NCBI RefSeq assembly: GCF_900497805.2
Contig: NW_020954588.1
Location: 8,785,747 to 8,849,746, forward strand
DNA from: Vombatus ursinus
Taxonomy: Eukaryota; Chordata; Mammalia; Diprotodontia; Vombatidae
Length of the DNA stretch: 64,000 nucleotides
Reading direction: 5' to 3'
Shown here: positions 61,926 to 64,000 of the stretch, piece after piece
How the letters are laid out: each line of letters starts with the position of its first letter
Position numbering within the stretch: the stretch's first letter is position 1
Program-made: the position numbers and the translations under genes
Notes under the pieces: generated by a model
Told to the model about the DNA's origin: nothing
Databases searched by the model: none
The model's input: only the letters and a program-made list of their open reading frames with translations

Positions 61926-63328
61926 AGAAAACAAAGGTTATTAAGTAGCAAAATGAAGTTGCAAACACAAGTCTTTGGATGCTAAATTCAGTGTTCTTAG
62001 TGGTATGGCATGATTCTTTTTAGGGCACCAATTTTCATTGCTTCTAAATTCTTACATTTCTAATCAATCCCTGCCCACACCAATGGATCTGAGATTCCAC
62101 TCTTTATAAAAGAGGCAATACTTTCAATTCCTCATCCTGCTCAAAAAGCTATCCCTAACTATACCAATATTTTGGGGCATCGGTTAACTTGTCCTATTCT
62201 GCTCTGCATACGTCCTGCATCTCTAAGGGTGACATGGCCCAAGGAAATGTAGTAGTGAACATGACAAAGACTCAGAGGTATCCCGAGGTTGGATGCCCCC
62301 TTCCCCTCTTCTCCCTCCAGACCACTGTTTCCTAAACAAGCCTGGCACACACGTTTTCTGCATATGTCTTTTGGGGCCCCTTTTGACCATTTCTCACTAG
62401 GAGTAAGAAAGGTGACATTGTTGGAGAGAAGAGAGGGGACATCTGAGGCACATCATGAAGCATGGCTTTTATATGTATACTTGCTTGCCTCACTCTTTAT
62501 CTAGATGAATATGGGTTTTTGGGTGGTTAAACTGTAGGAAAGAGTTTTCTTGTATTTTCTGGCAAGTTCCTTGGTATGTTACAAGACAACAAAATGTTGA
62601 GAGTACTACTAGCCTACGTATTTTTGGGTGTCGATGAGATTCCCAACCCTTCCACAGGCTTGAAGGAATTGAGATTTTTATTGGATAAAAACCATTCTCT
62701 TTCTGGTACTCACAGTTCACTACTTGATGTCTCAACTGTCCAGTCTTGATTATAGAACTTTTTTTAATCAGACAGATGTTCAATCTAGCAATAAATCAGC
62801 AGAGTCATCCATAATTAGCATGTGATGATGATGAGTTTTCTTCCAGAATGCCAACATTTGGGGGCAAGGAGTGACACTTTCTCCTTTTGCCAATTCTCCA
62901 TACCTCTAATCCTCCACGAGTCCTATCCCACCATGCAAATGCGATTGTATGCTATTGAGGTAGATTACCCACCTAATACTCTCTAGCCAGAGGACCCTGG
63001 GATGTTCAGACCCAACAATAATGTGGCAGACTATGCTGGCCTCACCAATAGTATTTGGGGGGGGGGGTGTCCCAAAATCTCTATCTTAATCCACCCATTG
63101 AATTTGTCTCAGGTCCTGGAATTCTTAGTTATAAAATTTCCAAACTGTTTTATGAACCATGATGCTAAAACCCCTGGAAAGAGGTCCCTCAAAAATATAA
63201 AAGTTAATATACAATAAATATTTTATACATAATAAAACATAATAAGAGCTAAAAAAAATAAGGTGTCCATGATGGTTTCAGTTAATAATAAAACTGGCGG
63301 TGATAGAGAATGAAAACCTCTGAGAATT
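61926..63328. other. Unassigned, largely unique DNA
   Basis: About 1.4 kb with no recognised repeat or gene. A run of 11 G lies at 63057-63067. A 97-codon minus frame (62783 to 62490) and smaller frames show no domain. Confidence 0.45.
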
Positions 63329-63329
63329 C

Positions 63330-63520
63330 CATGCAAATAAAAATGAATAAATGAATTTTTAAAAATTATTAAATCTTTAATATATGCCAGTGTGCTAAGT
63401 GCTGAGTATGCAAATACAAAAAAAAAAAAAAAGACAGTGCCTGGCCCTAAGGAGTATATGGTCGAACAGAGGAAGATAATGCACATGAGGAGGGGCAGTA
63501 AGAGAGGGATACTTTGATTA
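63330..63520 (-). repeat. LINE L2, 3' end, antisense
   Basis: 'atatatgccagtgtgctaag', then an A run and 'gacagtgcctggccctaagg' in antisense order. Confidence 0.7.
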
Positions 63521-64000
63521 GCAAAGTTACAGGGATGGATGTTGAGTTCAATGATGGATAATTGGTAGGCACTCCCTTTCCCACAATGAGACTATTGATT
63601 CTGTAACTGTTGCTAGAACCAGACACAGAAACAGGAGGAGATTAAGGGTGACATACTCTGACATGGTATGATGATGGCTGGGGAGCAGCAGCATTGTGAC
63701 AGAAGCAAAAACAGAAAGCTTAAGGAGTTCATGAAAAATAAAAGATATGATGAATGTGGTTTTTTTCCCTAGGTGAATTAACTAGCCATATGCTGCCACC
63801 ATTCTTAGAACTAGTCATGACACCTTGGCCTCCTGTTGCTAACTGACTTTTCTTCTGGTTCCGCACATCAAATCTGTCATTTGTTCACACCCACAATTCC
63901 TTCTTTTTACTTATTCTCTTGTCCAATAAGCAAGTTGGCAAAAGGTCAGGCAGGGAGAAAATTTTTTAAAACTAGAATGAAATTCAATCTAGTTTCCTTT
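63521..64000. other. Unassigned DNA to window edge
   Basis: No recognised repeat or gene. Confidence 0.4.

Overview
The window looks like a marsupial nuclear genome: AT-rich, poor in CpG, and densely filled with interspersed repeats. It holds tRNA-derived SINEs whose 3' tails match RTE LINEs, long stretches of L2 in the marsupial style, L3/CR1, marsupial-type L1 3' ends, and older MIR-class SINEs. I cannot name the species from sequence alone. Family names (L1, L2, L3/CR1, RTE, MIR, Mar1-like, WSINE-like, Tigger, Charlie-like) come from my memory of consensus sequences, not from a database search, and element ends are usually good to about 10-30 bases.

I find no protein-coding gene, no RNA gene, no CpG island and no processed host pseudogene. 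Every open frame is short and falls in repeat or low-complexity DNA, or has no recognisable protein. The window is best read as intergenic or deep intronic DNA.

Layout. 1-11 kb: an L1 3' end, a GA/GATA microsatellite region with a 10-N assembly gap, several L2 pieces in both orientations, a 51-bp coding-phase minisatellite (7.07-7.31 kb) and a long antisense L2 (8.67-9.53 kb). 11-22 kb: L2 and MIR pieces, a possible conserved non-coding block near 14.2 kb, an antisense RTE end, a 200-bp GGAA purine tract and an antisense L1 piece. 22-33 kb: nested SINE/L2 composites, two L3 pieces, a 62-67 bp tandem array, a SINE with a perfect 13-bp target duplication, a sense RTE end, a CTCF-like core site and a Charlie-like hAT element. 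33-42 kb: a Tigger-like DNA transposon with inserts, a 1.57-kb L2 reverse-transcriptase segment lying inside an RTE-type LINE, and an eroded antisense RTE. 42-48 kb: antisense L2 copies broken by a SINE, a hAT MITE and other L2 DNA, then an L1 end. 48-64 kb: L2 ends, an L3 copy with a SINE that has a perfect 10-bp target duplication, more SINEs, old L1 ends, a local direct duplication (58.0/59.1 kb) and long unassigned AT-rich DNA.

No new functional system stands out. The most useful signals are the nested insertions that give a relative age order, a repeatedly found RTE-type C-terminal fragment (six loci), the phase-keeping minisatellite, and two or three unique stretches with regulatory-looking motifs.
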